From Pratylenchus scribneri (lineage: Eukaryota; Nematoda; Chromadorea; Rhabditida; Pratylenchidae): a stretch of 64,000 bases of DNA. The DNA lies in contig JAQSEB010000032.1 of assembly GCA_030063045.1 (NCBI GenBank), positions 434,001-498,000 on the forward strand. Reading direction: 5' to 3'. A program made the translations under genes and the position numbers. Below, in pieces: positions 36,884 to 50,900 of this stretch; position 1 is the first letter of the stretch; every line of letters starts with the position of its first letter. Below the pieces are notes generated by a model. The model did no database searches. It was given only the letters and a program-made list of their open reading frames with translations, and was not told the DNA's origin.

Positions 36884-38115
36884 TTCTATATAATATAAAA
36901 AGCTATGTCAGTCACATGGTTTTTGAGGTATAATAAGGTTCGGGTTGGGTGTCCGGAGGTGGGACTTGGAAAAATGCATCAGGAATGCACGCTTATAGAT
37001 GAATATGGACATGGTTTGGTTTGAGGTTGAGTTTGGCCAGGTGGTTAGCAGAGGGGGAAAACCGGTTTTTGGACTTTGAATTTGGCCGCATTTTTTACAT
37101 TTTCATTCATAACTTTTTTGTATATGAATATTTTGAAATGTTTTATAGCCTAAGACCCGCACCCAAGTGGGGGCTTCAAAATGGTATAGAGCATGTTGGG
37201 CTGCGCAGCTTGGCCTAGGAGGAGTTTGTTAACTTCTATGCGCAAGTCATGATTTGGCCATGTTCCGCCCCAGAGCTAAGCCTATAGTGGAAGTAGGAAT
37301 TGGAACATGAAAATTGGGACTCGGGGGTTTTTGGCCATGGCGAATTCAAATATCACATCAGTTTTTTGATTCGCGCAACCGGGGGTTTGCAAACCGGTTC
37401 AAAAAAGTTAAAAAATGGAAATATGAGCGGATTGCGGTGAAAATTGGGATTCAGAGGTTTTCGAGTATGAAGAATTCAAAAATGATAATGGTTTTAAAAT
37501 CCGCGCAAAGGGTGGTTTGCAAACCGGTTCAAAAAAATGTCAAAAAATGAAAATTTTTGCGGAATTGGATGAAAATTGAAATTTGGGGGTTTTCAACTAT
37601 GGGGAATTCAAAAATGATATTGGTTTAATGCTCCGCGCAAAGAGTGGTTTGCAAACCGGTTTAAAATGGAAATTTTTATCGGATGAAGTGAAAATTGGGA
37701 TTCTGCGGTTTTCGGGTAGGGAGAATTCAAAAATGATTTTCATTTTATGATCTATGAAAAAGGTGGTTTGCAAACCGGTTCAAAAAATTTCTAAAATAGG
37801 GAAAAAAGCGGGCGAGCGAAGCGAGCCTGCACCCGACCTAAAGAAGGGCGGGCGAGCGAAGCGAGCCTCCACACGACCTAAAGAGCGGGCGAGCGAAGCG
37901 AGCCTGCAAACAACCTAAAGATGCTGGCGAGCGAAGCGAGCCTGCACGCGACCACTAAATAATTTCCAAAATCCGAAATCCTAGGGTAGGTCAAACGCGC
38001 CTTGGCGCGTTATCATCCCTCAGAAGGCTGTTATCCCTACCGCCTTTTCCCAAATCATTCCCACGTATTCCTTACACCCACTTCCCCTACGCCCCACTTC
38101 CCTTACGTCCACTAG
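36884..38115 (+). mobile_element. Helitron-like element, short copy (insert 2)
   Basis: Duplicate of 32098-33329 with two substitutions noted, at 37198 (G) and 38077 (C). The 131-bp boxes start at 37384, 37514, 37646 and 37765, and the GC-rich ~40-bp units span 37806-37956. It ends CTAG at 38115, before satellite T at 38116. Confidence 0.55.
37994..38011. other. Perfect hairpin near 3' end of the short element (insert 2)
   Basis: AACGCGCC-TT-GGCGCGTT, the duplicate of 33208-33225, 104 bp before the CTAG terminus at 38115. Confidence 0.7.
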
Positions 38116-39340
38116 TTTCTTTTAATAGAATCATATTTTGCATTAAAAAACACATGCCTATCTTTTTTTAGATTTTTAAAATACCCTCATATTGATTTTT
38201 TATGAATTTCTAAAAAATGGCCCCAAAATTCAATTATGCCTAGGGTATATTTGACATTTTTTAGTTCAGGATTTGAATTTTTTGAAATTCTTTTTATAGA
38301 ATCATATTCTGCATTAAAAAACACATGCCTATCTTTTTTTAGATTTTTAAAATACCCTCATATTGATTTTTTATGAATTTCTAAAAAATGGCCCCAAAAT
38401 TCAATTATGCCTAGGGTATATTTGACATTTTTTAGTTCAGGATTTGAATTTTTTGAAATTCTTTTTATAGAATCATATTCTCCATCAAAAAATACAAGCC
38501 TATCTTTTTTTAGATTTTTAAAATACCCTCATATTGATTTTTTATGAATTTCTATAAAATGGCCCCAAAATTCAATTATGCCTAGGGTATATTTGACATG
38601 TTTTAGTTCAGGATTTGAATTTTTTGAAATTCTTTTTATAGAATCATATTCTGCATTAAAAAACACATGCCTATCTTTTTTTAGATTTTTAAAATACCCT
38701 CATATTGATTTTTTATGAATTTCTAAAAAATGGCCCCAAAATTCAATTATGCCTAGGGTATATATGACATATATTAAGCCAGAATTTGAATTTAACGAAT
38801 TTCTTTTAATAGAATCATATTCTGCATTAAAAAACACATGCCTATCTTTTTTTAGATTTTTAAAATACCCTCATATTGATTTTTTATGAATTTCTAAAAA
38901 ATGGCCCCAAAATTCAATTATGCCTAGGGTATATTTGACATTTTTTAGTTCAGGATTTGAATTTTTTGAAATTCTTTTTATAGAATCATATTCTGCATTA
39001 AAAAACACATGCCTATCTTTTTTTAGATTTTTAAAATACCCTCATATTGATTTTTTATGAATTTCTAAAAAATGGCCCCAAAATTCAATTATGCCTAGGG
39101 TATATTTGTCATGTTTTAGTTCAGGATTTGAATTTTTTGAAATTCTTTTTATAGAATCATATTCTCCATCAAAAAATACAAGCCTATCTTTTTTTAGATT
39201 TTTAAAATACCCTCATATTGATTTTTTATGAATTTCTATAAAATGGCCCCAAAATTCAATTATGCCTAGGGTATATTTGACATTTTCTGGGCTAGGATTT
39301 GAATTTTTTGAAATTCTTTTTATAGAATCATATTCTCCAT
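38116..39340. repeat. sat2 beta block after insert 2
   Basis: About seven beta monomers, the duplicate of 33330-34554, opening with the completed half of the broken type V monomer and CATATTTTGCATT. At 39341 the tail changes from CCATCAAAAAATACAAGCC to CCATTAAAAAATACATGCC, which starts the gamma zone. Confidence 0.93.
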
Positions 39341-42300
39341 TAAAAAATACATGCCTATCTTTTTTTAGATTTTTAAAATACCCCCTTACTGATTTTTTAT
39401 GAATTTCTATAAAATGGCCCCAAAATTCAATTATGCCTAGGGTATATTTGACATTTTCTGGGCTAGGATCTGAATTTTTTGAAATTCTTTTTATAGAATC
39501 ATATTCTCCATTAAAAAATACATGCCTATCTTTTTTTAGATTTTTAAAATACCCCCTTACTGATTTTTTATGAATTTCTAAAAAATACCCCCCAAATTCA
39601 ATTATGCCTAGTGTATATATGACATTTTCTGGGCTAGGATTTGAATTTTTTGAAATTCTTTTTATAGAATCATATTCTCCATTAAAAAATACATGCCTAT
39701 CTTTTTTTAGATTTTTAAAATACCCCCTTACTGATTTTTTATGAATTTCTAAAAAATACCCCCCAAATTCAATTATGCCTAGTGTATATTTGACATTTTC
39801 TGGACTAGGATTTGAATTTTTTGAAATTCTTTTTATAGAATCATATTCTCCATTAAAAAATACATGCCTATCTTTTTTTAGATTTTTAAAATACCCCCTT
39901 ACTGATTTTTTATGAATTTCTAAATAATAGCCAAAAATTCAATTATGCCTAGTGTATATATGACATTTTCTGGGCTAGGATTTGAATTTTTTGAAATTCT
40001 TTTTATAGAATCATATTCTCCATTAAAAAATACATGCCTATCTTTTTTTAGATTTTTAAAATACCCCCTTACTGATTTTTTATGAATTTCTAAAAAATAC
40101 CCCCCAAATTCAATTATGCCTAGTGTATATTTGACATTTTCTGGACTAGGATTTGAATTTTTTGAAATTCTTTTTATAGAATCATATTCTCCATTAAAAA
40201 ATACATGCCTATCTTTTTTTAGATTTTTAAAATACCCCCTTACTGATTTTTTATGAATTTCTATAAAATGGCCCCAAAATTCAATTATGCCTAGGGTATA
40301 TTTGACATTTTCTGGGCTAGGATCTGAATTTTTTGAAATTCTTTTTATAGAATCATATTCTCCATTAAAAAATACATGCCTATCTTTTTTTAGATTTTTA
40401 AAATACCCCCTTACTGATTTTTTATGAATTTCTAAAAAATACCCCCCAAATTCAATTATGCCTAGTGTATATATGACATTTTCTGGGCTAGGATTTGAAT
40501 TTTTTGAAATTCTTTTTATAGAATCATATTCTCCATTAAAAAATACATGCCTATCTTTTTTTAGATTTTTAAAATACCCCCTTACTGATTTTTTATGAAT
40601 TTCTAAAAAATACCCCCCAAATTCAATTATGCCTAGTGTATATTTGACATTTTCTGGACTAGGATTTGAATTTTTTGAAATTCTTTTTATAGAATCATAT
40701 TCTCCATTAAAAAATACATGCCTATCTTTTTTTAGATTTTTAAAATACCCCCTTACTGATTTTTTATGAATTTCTAAATAATAGCCAAAAATTCAATTAT
40801 GCCTAGTGTATATATGACATTTTCTGGGCTAGGATTTGAATTTTTTGAAATTCTTTTTATAGAATCATATTCTCCATTAAAAAATACATGCCTATCTTTT
40901 TTTAGATTTTTAAAATACCCCCTTACTGATTTTTTATGAATTTCTAAAAAATACCCCCCAAATTCAATTATGCCTAGTGTATATATGACATTTTCTGGGC
41001 TAGGATTTGAATTTTTTGAAATTCTTTTTATAGAATCATATTCTCCATTAAAAAATACATGCCTATCTTTTTTTAGATTTTTAAAATACCCCCTTACTGA
41101 TTTTTTATGAATTTCTAAAAAATACCCCCCAAATTCAATTATGCCTAGTGTATATTTGACATTTTCTGGACTAGGATTTGAATTTTTTGAAATTCTTTTT
41201 ATAGAATCATATTCTCCATTAAAAAATACATGCCTATCTTTTTTTAGATTTTTAAAATACCCCCTTACTGATTTTTTATGAATTTCTAAATAATAGCCAA
41301 AAATTCAATTATGCCTAGTGTATATATGACATTTTCTGGGCTAGGATTTGAATTTTTTGAAATTCTTTTTATAGAATCATATTCTCCATTAAAAAATACA
41401 TGCCTATCTTTTTTTAGATTTTTAAAATACCCCCTTACTGATTTTTTATGAATTTCTAAAAAATACCCCCCAAATTCAATTATGCCTAGTGTATATATGA
41501 CATTTTCTGGGCTAGGATTTGAATTTTTTGAAATTCTTTTTATAGAATCATATTCTCCATTAAAAAATACATGCCTATCTTTTTTTAGATTTTTAAAATA
41601 CCCCCTTACTGATTTTTTATGAATTTCTAAATAATAGCCAAAAATTCAATTATGCCTAGTGTATATATGACATTTTCTGGGCTAGGATTTGAATTTTTTG
41701 AAATTCTTTTTATAGAATCATATTCTCCATTAAAAAATACATGCCTATCTTTTTTTAGATTTTTAAAATACCCCCTTACTGATTTTTTATGAATTTCTAA
41801 AAAATACCCCCCAAATTCAATTATGCCTAGTGTATATATGACATTTTCTGGGCTAGGATTTGAATTTTTTGAAATTCTTTTTATAGAATCATATTCTCCA
41901 TTAAAAAATACATGCCTATCTTTTTTTAGATTTTTAAAATACCCCCTTACTGATTTTTTATGAATTTCTAAAAAATGGCCCCAAAATTCAATTATGCCTA
42001 GGGTATATTTGACATTTTTTAGTTCAGGATTTGAATTTTTTGAAATTCTTTTTATAGAATCATATTCTGCATTAAAAAACACATGCCTATCTTTTTTTAG
42101 ATTTTTAAAATACCCTCATATTGATTTTTTATGAATTTCTAAAAAATGGCCCCAAAATTCAATTATGCCTAGGGTATATTTGTCATGTTTTAGTTCAGGA
42201 TTTGAATTTTTTGAAATTCTTTTTATAGAATCATATTCTCCATCAAAAAATACAAGCCTATCTTTTTTTAGATTTTTAAAATACCCTCATATTGATTTTT

Positions 42301-45300
42301 TATGAATTTCTATAAAATGGCCCCAAAATTCAATTATGCCTAGGGTATATTTGACATTTTCTGGGCTAGGATTTGAATTTTTTGAAATTCTTTTTATAGA
42401 ATCATATTCTCCATTAAAAAATACATGCCTATCTTTTTTTAGATTTTTAAAATACCCCCTTACTGATTTTTTATGAATTTCTAAAAAATACCCCCCAAAT
42501 TCAATTATGCCTAGTGTATATATGACATTTTCTGGGCTAGGATTTGAATTTTTTGAAATTCTTTTTATAGAATCATATTCTCCATTAAAAAATACATGCC
42601 TATCTTTTTTTAGATTTTTAAAATACCCCCTTACTGATTTTTTATGAATTTCTAAATAATAGCCAAAAATTCAATTATGCCTAGTGTATATATGACATTT
42701 TCTGGGCTAGGATTTGAATTTTTTGAAATTCTTTTTATAGAATCATATTCTCCATTAAAAAATACATGCCTATCTTTTTTTAGATTTTTAAAATACCCCC
42801 TTACTGATTTTTTATGAATTTCTAAAAAATACCCCCCAAATTCAATTATGCCTAGTGTATATTTGACATTTTCTGGACTAGGATTTGAATTTTTTGAAAT
42901 TCTTTTTATAAAATCATATTCTCCATCAAAAAATACATGCCTATCTTTTTTTAGATTTTTAAAATACCCTCATATTGATTTTTTATAAATTTCTAAAAAA
43001 TACCCCCCAAATTCAATTATGCCTAGTGTATATATGACATTTTCTGGGCTAGGATTTGAATTTTTTGAAATTCTTTTTATAGAATCATATTCTCCATTAA
43101 AAAATACATGCCTATCTTTTTTTAGATTTTTAAAATACCCCCTTACTGATTTTTTATGAATTTCTAAATAATAGCCAAAAATTCAATTATGCCTAGTGTA
43201 TATTTGACATTTTCTGGACTAGGATTTGAATTTTTTGAAATTCTTTTTATAGAATCATATTCTCCATTAAAAAATACATGCCTATCTTTTTTTAGATTTT
43301 TAAAATACCCCCTTACTGATTTTTTATGAATTTCTAAATAATAGCCAAAAATTCAATTATGCCTAGTGTATATATGACATTTTCTGGGCTAGGATTTGAA
43401 TTTTTTGAAATTCTTTTTATAGAATCATATTCTCCATTAAAAAATACATGCCTATCTTTTTTTAGATTTTTAAAATACCCCCTTACTGATTTTTTATGAA
43501 TTTCTAAAAAATACCCCCCAAATTCAATTATGCCTAGTGTATATATGACATTTTCTGGGCTAGGATTTGAATTTTTTGAAATTCTTTTTATAGAATCATA
43601 TTCTCCATTAAAAAATACATGCCTATCTTTTTTTAGATTTTTTAAATACCCCCTTACTGATTTTTTATGAATTTCTAAATAATAGCCAAAAATTCAATTA
43701 TGCCTAGTGTATATATGACATTTTCTGGGCTAGGATTTGAATTTTTTGAAATTCTTTTTATAGAATCATATTCTCCATTAAAAAATACATGCCTATCTTT
43801 TTTTAGATTTTTAAAATACCCCCTTACTGATTTTTTATGAATTTCTAAAAAATACCCCCCAAATTCAATTATGCCTAGTGTATATATGACATTTTCTGGG
43901 CTAGGATTTGAATTTTTTGAAATTCTTTTTATAGAATCATATTCTCCATTAAAAAATACATGCCTATCTTTTTTTAGATTTTTAAAATACCCCCTTACTG
44001 ATTTTTTATGAATTTCTAAATAATAGCCAAAAATTCAATTATGCCTAGTGTATATTTGACATTTTCTGGACTAGGATTTGAATTTTTTGAAATTCTTTTT
44101 ATAGAATCATATTCTCCATTAAAAAATACATGCCTATCTTTTTTTAGATTTTTAAAATACCCCCTTACTGATTTTTTATGAATTTCTAAATAATAGCCAA
44201 AAATTCAATTATGCCTAGTGTATATATGACATTTTCTGGGCTAGGATTTGAATTTTTTGAAATTCTTTTTATAGAATCATATTCTCCATTAAAAAATACA
44301 TGCCTATCTTTTTTTAGATTTTTAAAATACCCCCTTACTGATTTTTTATGAATTTCTAAAAAATACCCCCCAAATTCAATTATGCCTAGTGTATATATGA
44401 CATTTTCTGGGCTAGGATTTGAATTTTTTGAAATTCTTTTTATAGAATCATATTCTCCATTAAAAAATACATGCCTATCTTTTTTTAGATTTTTAAAATA
44501 CCCCCTTACTGATTTTTTATGAATTTCTAAATAATAGCCAAAAATTCAATTATGCCTAGTGTATATATGACATTTTCTGGGCTAGGATTTGAATTTTTTG
44601 AAATTCTTTTTATAGAATCATATTCTCCATTAAAAAATACATGCCTATCTTTTTTTAGATTTTTAAAATACCCCCTTACTGATTTTTTATGAATTTCTAA
44701 AAAATACCCCCCAAATTCAATTATGCCTAGTGTATATTTGACATTTTCTGGACTAGGATTTGAATTTTTTGAAATTCTTTTTATAGAATCATATTCTCCA
44801 TTAAAAAATACATGCCTATCTTTTTTTAGATTTTTAAAATACCCCCTTACTGATTTTTTATGAATTTCTAAAAAATACCCCCCAAATTCAATTATGCCTA
44901 GGGTATATTTGACATTTTCTGGACTAGGATTTGAATTTTTTGAAATTCTTTTTATAGAATCATATTCTCCATTAAAAAATACATGCCTATCTTTTTTTAG
45001 ATTTTTAAAATACCCCCTTACTGATTTTTTATGAATTTCTAAAAAATACCCCCCAAATTCAATTATGCCTAGTGTATATATGACATTTTCTGGGCTAGGA
45101 TTTGAATTTTTTGAAATTCTTTTTATAGAATCATATTCTCCATTAAAAAATACATGCCTATCTTTTTTTAGATTTTTAAAATACCCCCTTACTGATTTTT
45201 TATGAATTTCTAAATAATAGCCAAAAATTCAATTATGCCTAGTGTATATATGACATTTTCTGGGCTAGGATTTGAATTTTTTGAAATTCTTTTTATAGAA

Positions 45301-47970
45301 TCATATTCTCCATTAAAAAATACATGCCTATCTTTTTTTAGATTTTTAAAATACCCCCTTACTGATTTTTTATGAATTTCTAAATAATAGCCAAAAATTC
45401 AATTATGCCTAGTGTATATATGACATTTTCTGGGCTAGGATTTGAATTTTTTGAAATTCTTTTTATAGAATCATATTCTCCATTAAAAAATACATGCCTA
45501 TCTTTTTTTAGATTTTTAAAATACCCCCTTACTGATTTTTTATGAATTTCTAAAAAATACCCCCCAAATTCAATTATGCCTAGTGTATATTTGACATTTT
45601 CTGGACTAGGATTTGAATTTTTTGAAATTCTTTTTATAGAATCATATTCTCCATTAAAAAATACATGCCTATCTTTTTTTAGATTTTTAAAATACCCCCT
45701 TACTGATTTTTTATGAATTTCTAAAAAATACCCCCCAAATTCAATTATGCCTAGGGTATATTTGACATTTTCTGGACTAGGATTTGAATTTTTTGAAATT
45801 CTTTTTATAGAATCATATTCTCCATTAAAAAATACATGCCTATCTTTTTTTAGATTTTTAAAATACCCCCTTACTGATTTTTTATGAATTTCTAAAAAAT
45901 ACCCCCCAAATTCAATTATGCCTAGGGTATATTTGACATTTTCTGGACTAGGATTTGAATTTTTTGAAATTCTTTTTATAGAATCATATTCTCCATTAAA
46001 AAATACATGCCTATCTTTTTTTAGATTTTTAAAATACCCCCTTACTGATTTTTTATGAATTTCTAAAAAAATAGCCACAAATTCAATTATGCCTAGGGTA
46101 TATATGTCATTTTCTGGGCTAGGATTTGAATTTTTTGAAATTCTTTTTATAGAATCATATTCTCCATTAAAAATACATGCCTATCTTTTTTTAGATTTTT
46201 AAAATACCCCCTTACTGATTTTTTATGAATTTCTAAAAAAATAGCCACAAATTCAATTATGCCTAGGGTATATATGTCATTTTCTGGGCTAGGATTTGAA
46301 TTTTTTGAAATTCTTTTTATAGAATCATATTCTCCATTAAAAAATACATGCCTATCTTTTTTTAGATTTTTAAAATACCCCCTTACTGATTTTTTATGAA
46401 TTTCTAAAAAATACCCCCCAAATTCAATTATGCCTAGGGTATATTTGACATTTTCTGGACTAGGATTTGAATTTTTTGAAATTCTTTTTATAGAATCATA
46501 TTCTCCATTAAAAAATACATGCCTATCTTTTTTTAGATTTTTAAAATACCCCCTTACTGATTTTTTATGAATTTCTAAATAATAGTAAAAATTCAATTAT
46601 GCCTAGTGTATATATGACATTTTCTGGGCTAGGATTTGAATTTTTTGTAATTCTTTTTATAGAATCATATTCTCCATTAAAAAATACATGCCTATCTTTT
46701 TTTAGATTTTTAAAATACCCCCTTACTGATTTTTTATGAATTTTTAAAAAAATAGCCACAAATTCAATTATGCCTAGGGTATATATGACATTTTCTGGGC
46801 TAGGATTTGAATTTTTTGTAATTCTTTTTATAGAATCATATTCTCCATTAAAAAATACATGCCTATCTTTTTTTAGATTTTTAAAATACCCCCTTACTGA
46901 TTTTTTATGAATTTCTAAAAAAATAGCCACAAATTCAATTATGCCTAGGGTATATATGACATTTTCTGTGCTAGGATTTGAATTTTTTTAAATTCTTTTT
47001 ATAGAATCATATTCTCCATTAAAAAATACATGCCTATCTTTTTTTAGATTTTTAAAATAACCCCTTACTGATTTTTTATGAATTTCTAAAAATATTAATT
47101 ATTTTCAATTATGCCTAGGGTATATATGACATTTTCTGGACTAGGATTTGAATTTTTTGAAATTCTTTTTATAGAATCATATTCTCCATTAAAAAATACA
47201 TGCCTATCATTTTTTAGATTTTTAAAATACCCCCTTACTGATTTTTTATGAATTTCTAAAAAAATAGCCACAAATTCAATTATGCCTAGGGTATATATGT
47301 CATTTTCTGGGCTAGGATTTGAATTTTTTGAAATTCTTTTTATAGAATCATATTCTCCATTAAAAAATACATGCCTATCTTTTTTTAGATTTTTAAAATA
47401 CCCCCTTACTGATTTTTTATGAATTTCTAAAAAAATAGCCACAAATTCAATTATGCCTAGGGTATATATGACATTTTCTGGGCTAGGATTTGAATTTTTT
47501 GAAATTCTTTTTATAGAATCATATTCTCCATTAAAAATACATGCCTATCTTTTTTTAGATTTTTAAAATACCCCCTTACTGATTTTTTATGAATTTCTAA
47601 AAAAATAGCCACAAATTCAATTATGCCTAGGGTATATATGTCATTTTCTGGGCTAGGATTTGAATTTTTTGAAATTCTTTTTATAGAATCATATTCTCCA
47701 TTAAAAAATACATGCCTATCTTTTTTTAGATTTTTAAAATACCCCCTTACTGATTTTTTATAAATTTCTAAATAATAGCCAAAAATTCAATTATGCCTAG
47801 TGTATATATGACATTTTCTGGGCTAGGATTTGAATTTTTTGAAATTCTTTTTATAGAATCATATTCTCCATTAAAAAATACATGCCTATCTTTTTTTAGA
47901 TTTTTAAAATACCCCCTTACTGATTTTTTATGAATTTCTAAAAAATACCCCCCAAATTCAATTATGCCTA
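39341..47970. repeat. sat2 array, gamma subfamily
   Basis: About 50 monomers of 170-171 bp. They are marked by CCATTAAAAAATACATGCC, AAAATACCCCCTTACTGATT, GCCTAGTGTATATATGAC and TTTCTGGGCTAGG or TTTCTGGACTAGG heads. Spacers alternate between TACCCCCCAAATTC and AATAATAGCCAAAAATTC, giving two-, three- and five-monomer units. The rare CTAGGATCTGAATT variant at 39469 recurs at 40323, 854 bp away. From about 46070 a spacer AAATAGCCACAAATTC becomes common, with TATGTCATTTTCTGGG heads. Where the period is exactly 171 bp the minus strand stays open over several monomers. Confidence 0.93.
41970..42480. repeat. Beta interlude within gamma zone
   Basis: Two beta monomers plus the beta-to-gamma switch lie inside gamma. 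They match 38896-39406 at an offset of about 3074 bp (18 monomers): the TTTTTTAGTT head with CTGCATT tail, then TTTGTCATG, then the TATAAAATGGCCCC spacer and TCTGGGCTAGG. Beyond this the monomer order differs. The boundary of the two zones was therefore copied as part of a ~3.07-kb unit. Confidence 0.8.
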
Positions 47971-50900
47971 GGGTATATTTGACATGTTTTAATTCAGAAT
48001 TTGAATTTTTTGAAATTATTTTAATAGAATCATATTCTCCATCAAAAAATACAGTCCTATATTTTTATTTTGTTAATATACCCTCATATTGATTTTTTAT
48101 GAATTTCTAAACAAATGGCCTCAAATTCAATTATGCCTAGGGTATATTTGACATGTTTTAGTTCCAAATTTGAATTTTTTGAAATTCTTTTAATAGAATC
48201 ATATTCTCCATTAAAAAATACAGTCCTATATTTTTTATTTTGTTAATATACCCTCATATTGATTTTTTATGAATTTCTAAAAAATGGCCCCAAAATTCAA
48301 TTATGCCTAGGGTATATTTGACATGTTTTAATTCAGAATTTGAATTTTTCGAAATTCTTTTAATAGAATCATATTCTCCATTAAAAAATACAAGCCTATC
48401 TTTTTTTAGATTTTTAAAATACCCTCATATTGATTTTTTATAAATTTCTAAAATATGGCCCCAAAATTCAATTATGCCTAGGGTATATTTGACATGTTTT
48501 AGTTCAGAATTTGAATTTTTCGAAATTCTTTTAATAGAATCATATTCTCCATTAAAAAATACATGCCTATCTTTTTTTAGATTTTTAAAATACCCTCATA
48601 TTGATTTTTTATGAATTTCTAAACAAATGGCCTCAAATTCAATTATGCCTAGGGTATATTTGACATGTTTTAGTTCAGAATTTGAATTTTTTGAAATTCT
48701 TTTTATAGAATCATATTCCTCATCAAAAAATAAAAGCCTATCTTTTTTTATTTTTTTAAAATACCCTCATATTGATTTTTTATGAATTTCTAAACAAATG
48801 GCCTCAAATTCAATTATGCCTAGGGTATATTTGACATGTTTTAGTTCAGAATTTGAATTTTTTGAAATTCTTTTTATAGAATCATATTCCTCATCAAAAA
48901 ATAAAAGCCTATCTTTTTTTATTTTTTTAAAATACCCTCATATTGATTTTTTATGAATTTCTAAACAAATGGCCTCAAATTCAATTATGCCTAGGGTATA
49001 TTTGACATGTTTTAGTTCAGAATTTGAATTTTTCGAAATTCTTTTAATAGAATCATATTCTCCATTAAAAAATACATGCCTATCTTTTTTTAGATTTTTA
49101 AAATACCCTCATATTGATTTTTTATGAATTTCTAAACAAATGGCCTCAAATTCAATTATGCCTAGGGTATATTTGACATGTTTTAGTTCAGAATTTGAAT
49201 TTTTTGAAATTCTTTTTATAGAATCATATTCCTCATCAAAAAATAAAAGCCTATCTTTTTTTATTTTTTTAAAATACCCTCATATTGATTTTTTATGAAT
49301 TTCTAAAAAATGGCCCCAAAATTCAATTATGCCTAGGGTATATTTGACATGTTTTAGTTCAGGATTTGAATTTTTTGAAATTCTTTTTATAGAATCATAT
49401 TCCTCATCAAAAAATACAGTCCTATATTTTTTATTTTGTTAATATACCCTCATATTGATTTTTTATGAATTTCTAAAAAATGGCCATAAATTCAATTATG
49501 CCTAGGGTATATTTGACATGTTTTAGTTCAGAATTTGAATTTTTTGAAATTCTTTTTATAGAATCATATTCCTCATCAAAAAATAAAAGCCTATCTTTTT
49601 TTATTTTTTTAAAATACCCTCATATTGATTTTTTATGAATTTCTAAACAAATGGCCTCAAATTCAATTATGCCTAGGGTATATTTGACATGTTTTAGTTC
49701 AGAATTTGAATTTTTTGAAATTCTTTTTATAGAATCATATTCCTCATCAAAAAATAAAAGCCTATCTTTTTTTATTTTTTTAAAATACCCTCATATTGAT
49801 TTTTTATGAATTTCTAAAAAATGGCCCCAAAATTCAATTATGCCTAGGGTATATTTGACATGTTTTAGTTCCAAATTTGAATTTATTGAAATTCTTTTAA
49901 TAGAATCATATTCTCCATTAAAAAATACAGTCCAATATTTTTTATTTTCTTAATATACCCTCATATTGATTTTTTATGAATTTCTAAAAAATGGCCATAA
50001 ATTCAATTATGCCTAGGGTATATTTGACATGTTTTAGTTCAGAATTTGAATTTTTTGAAATTCTTTTTATAGAATCATATTTTCCATCAAAAATACAAGC
50101 CTATCTTTTTTTAGATTTTTAAAATACCCTCATATTGATTTTTTATGAATTTCTAAACAAATGTCCCCCAAATTCAATTATGCCTAGGGTATATTTGACA
50201 TGTTTTAGTTCCAAATTTGAATTTTTTGAAATTCTTTTAATAGAATCATATTCTCCATTAAAAAATACAGTCCTATATTTTTTATTTTGTTAATATACCC
50301 TCATATTGATTTTTTATGAATTTCTAAAAAATGGCCATAAATTCAATTATGCCTAGGGTATATTTGACATGTTTTAGTTCCAAATTTGAATTTATTGAAA
50401 TTCTTTTAATAGAATCATATTCTCCATTAAAAAATACAGTCCAATATTTTTTATTTTCTTAATATACCCTCATATTGATTTTTTATGAATTTCTAAAAAA
50501 TGGCCATAAATTCAATTATGCCTAGGGTATATTTGACATGTTTTAGTTCAGAATTTGAATTTTTTGAAATTCTTTTTATAGAATCATATTTTCCATCAAA
50601 AATACAAGCCTATCTTTTTTTAGATTTTTAAAATACCCTCATATTGATTTTTTATGAATTTCTAAACAAATGTCCCCCAAATTCAATTATGCCTAGGGTA
50701 TATTTGACATGTTTTAGTTCCAAATTTGAATTTTTTGAAATTCTTTTAATAGAATCATATTCTCCATTAAAAAATACAGTCCTATATTTTTTATTTTGTT
50801 AATATACCCTCATATTGATTTTTTATGAATTTCTAAACAAATGTCCCCCAAATTCAATTATGCCTAGGGTATATTTGACATGTTTTAGTTCCAAATTTGA

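Larger units (their letters stand above)
35100..39340. repeat. Large duplication containing insert 2 (copy 2 of 2)
   Basis: Second copy of the 30314-34554 block. The identical insertion point within the satellite monomer and the near-complete identity show duplication rather than an independent insertion. The duplication step of 4786 bp equals the insert plus 1876 bp, or 11 monomers. This is what unequal crossing over in register would give. Confidence 0.9.

Noticed and set aside
35206..38115. Independent second insertion of the mobile element pair
   Set aside because: Identical insertion point, shared satellite flanks over more than 1 kb and only two noticed substitutions indicate segmental duplication of one insertion.
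45380..46078. 232-residue minus-strand open frame with four 57-residue repeats, and related frames at 41627-42082, 46147-46930 and 47095-47442
   Set aside because: It is the reverse translation of 171-bp satellite monomers. The frame persists only where the period is a multiple of three and is lost with any 170-bp monomer. There is no promoter, no domain and no sign of codon constraint.
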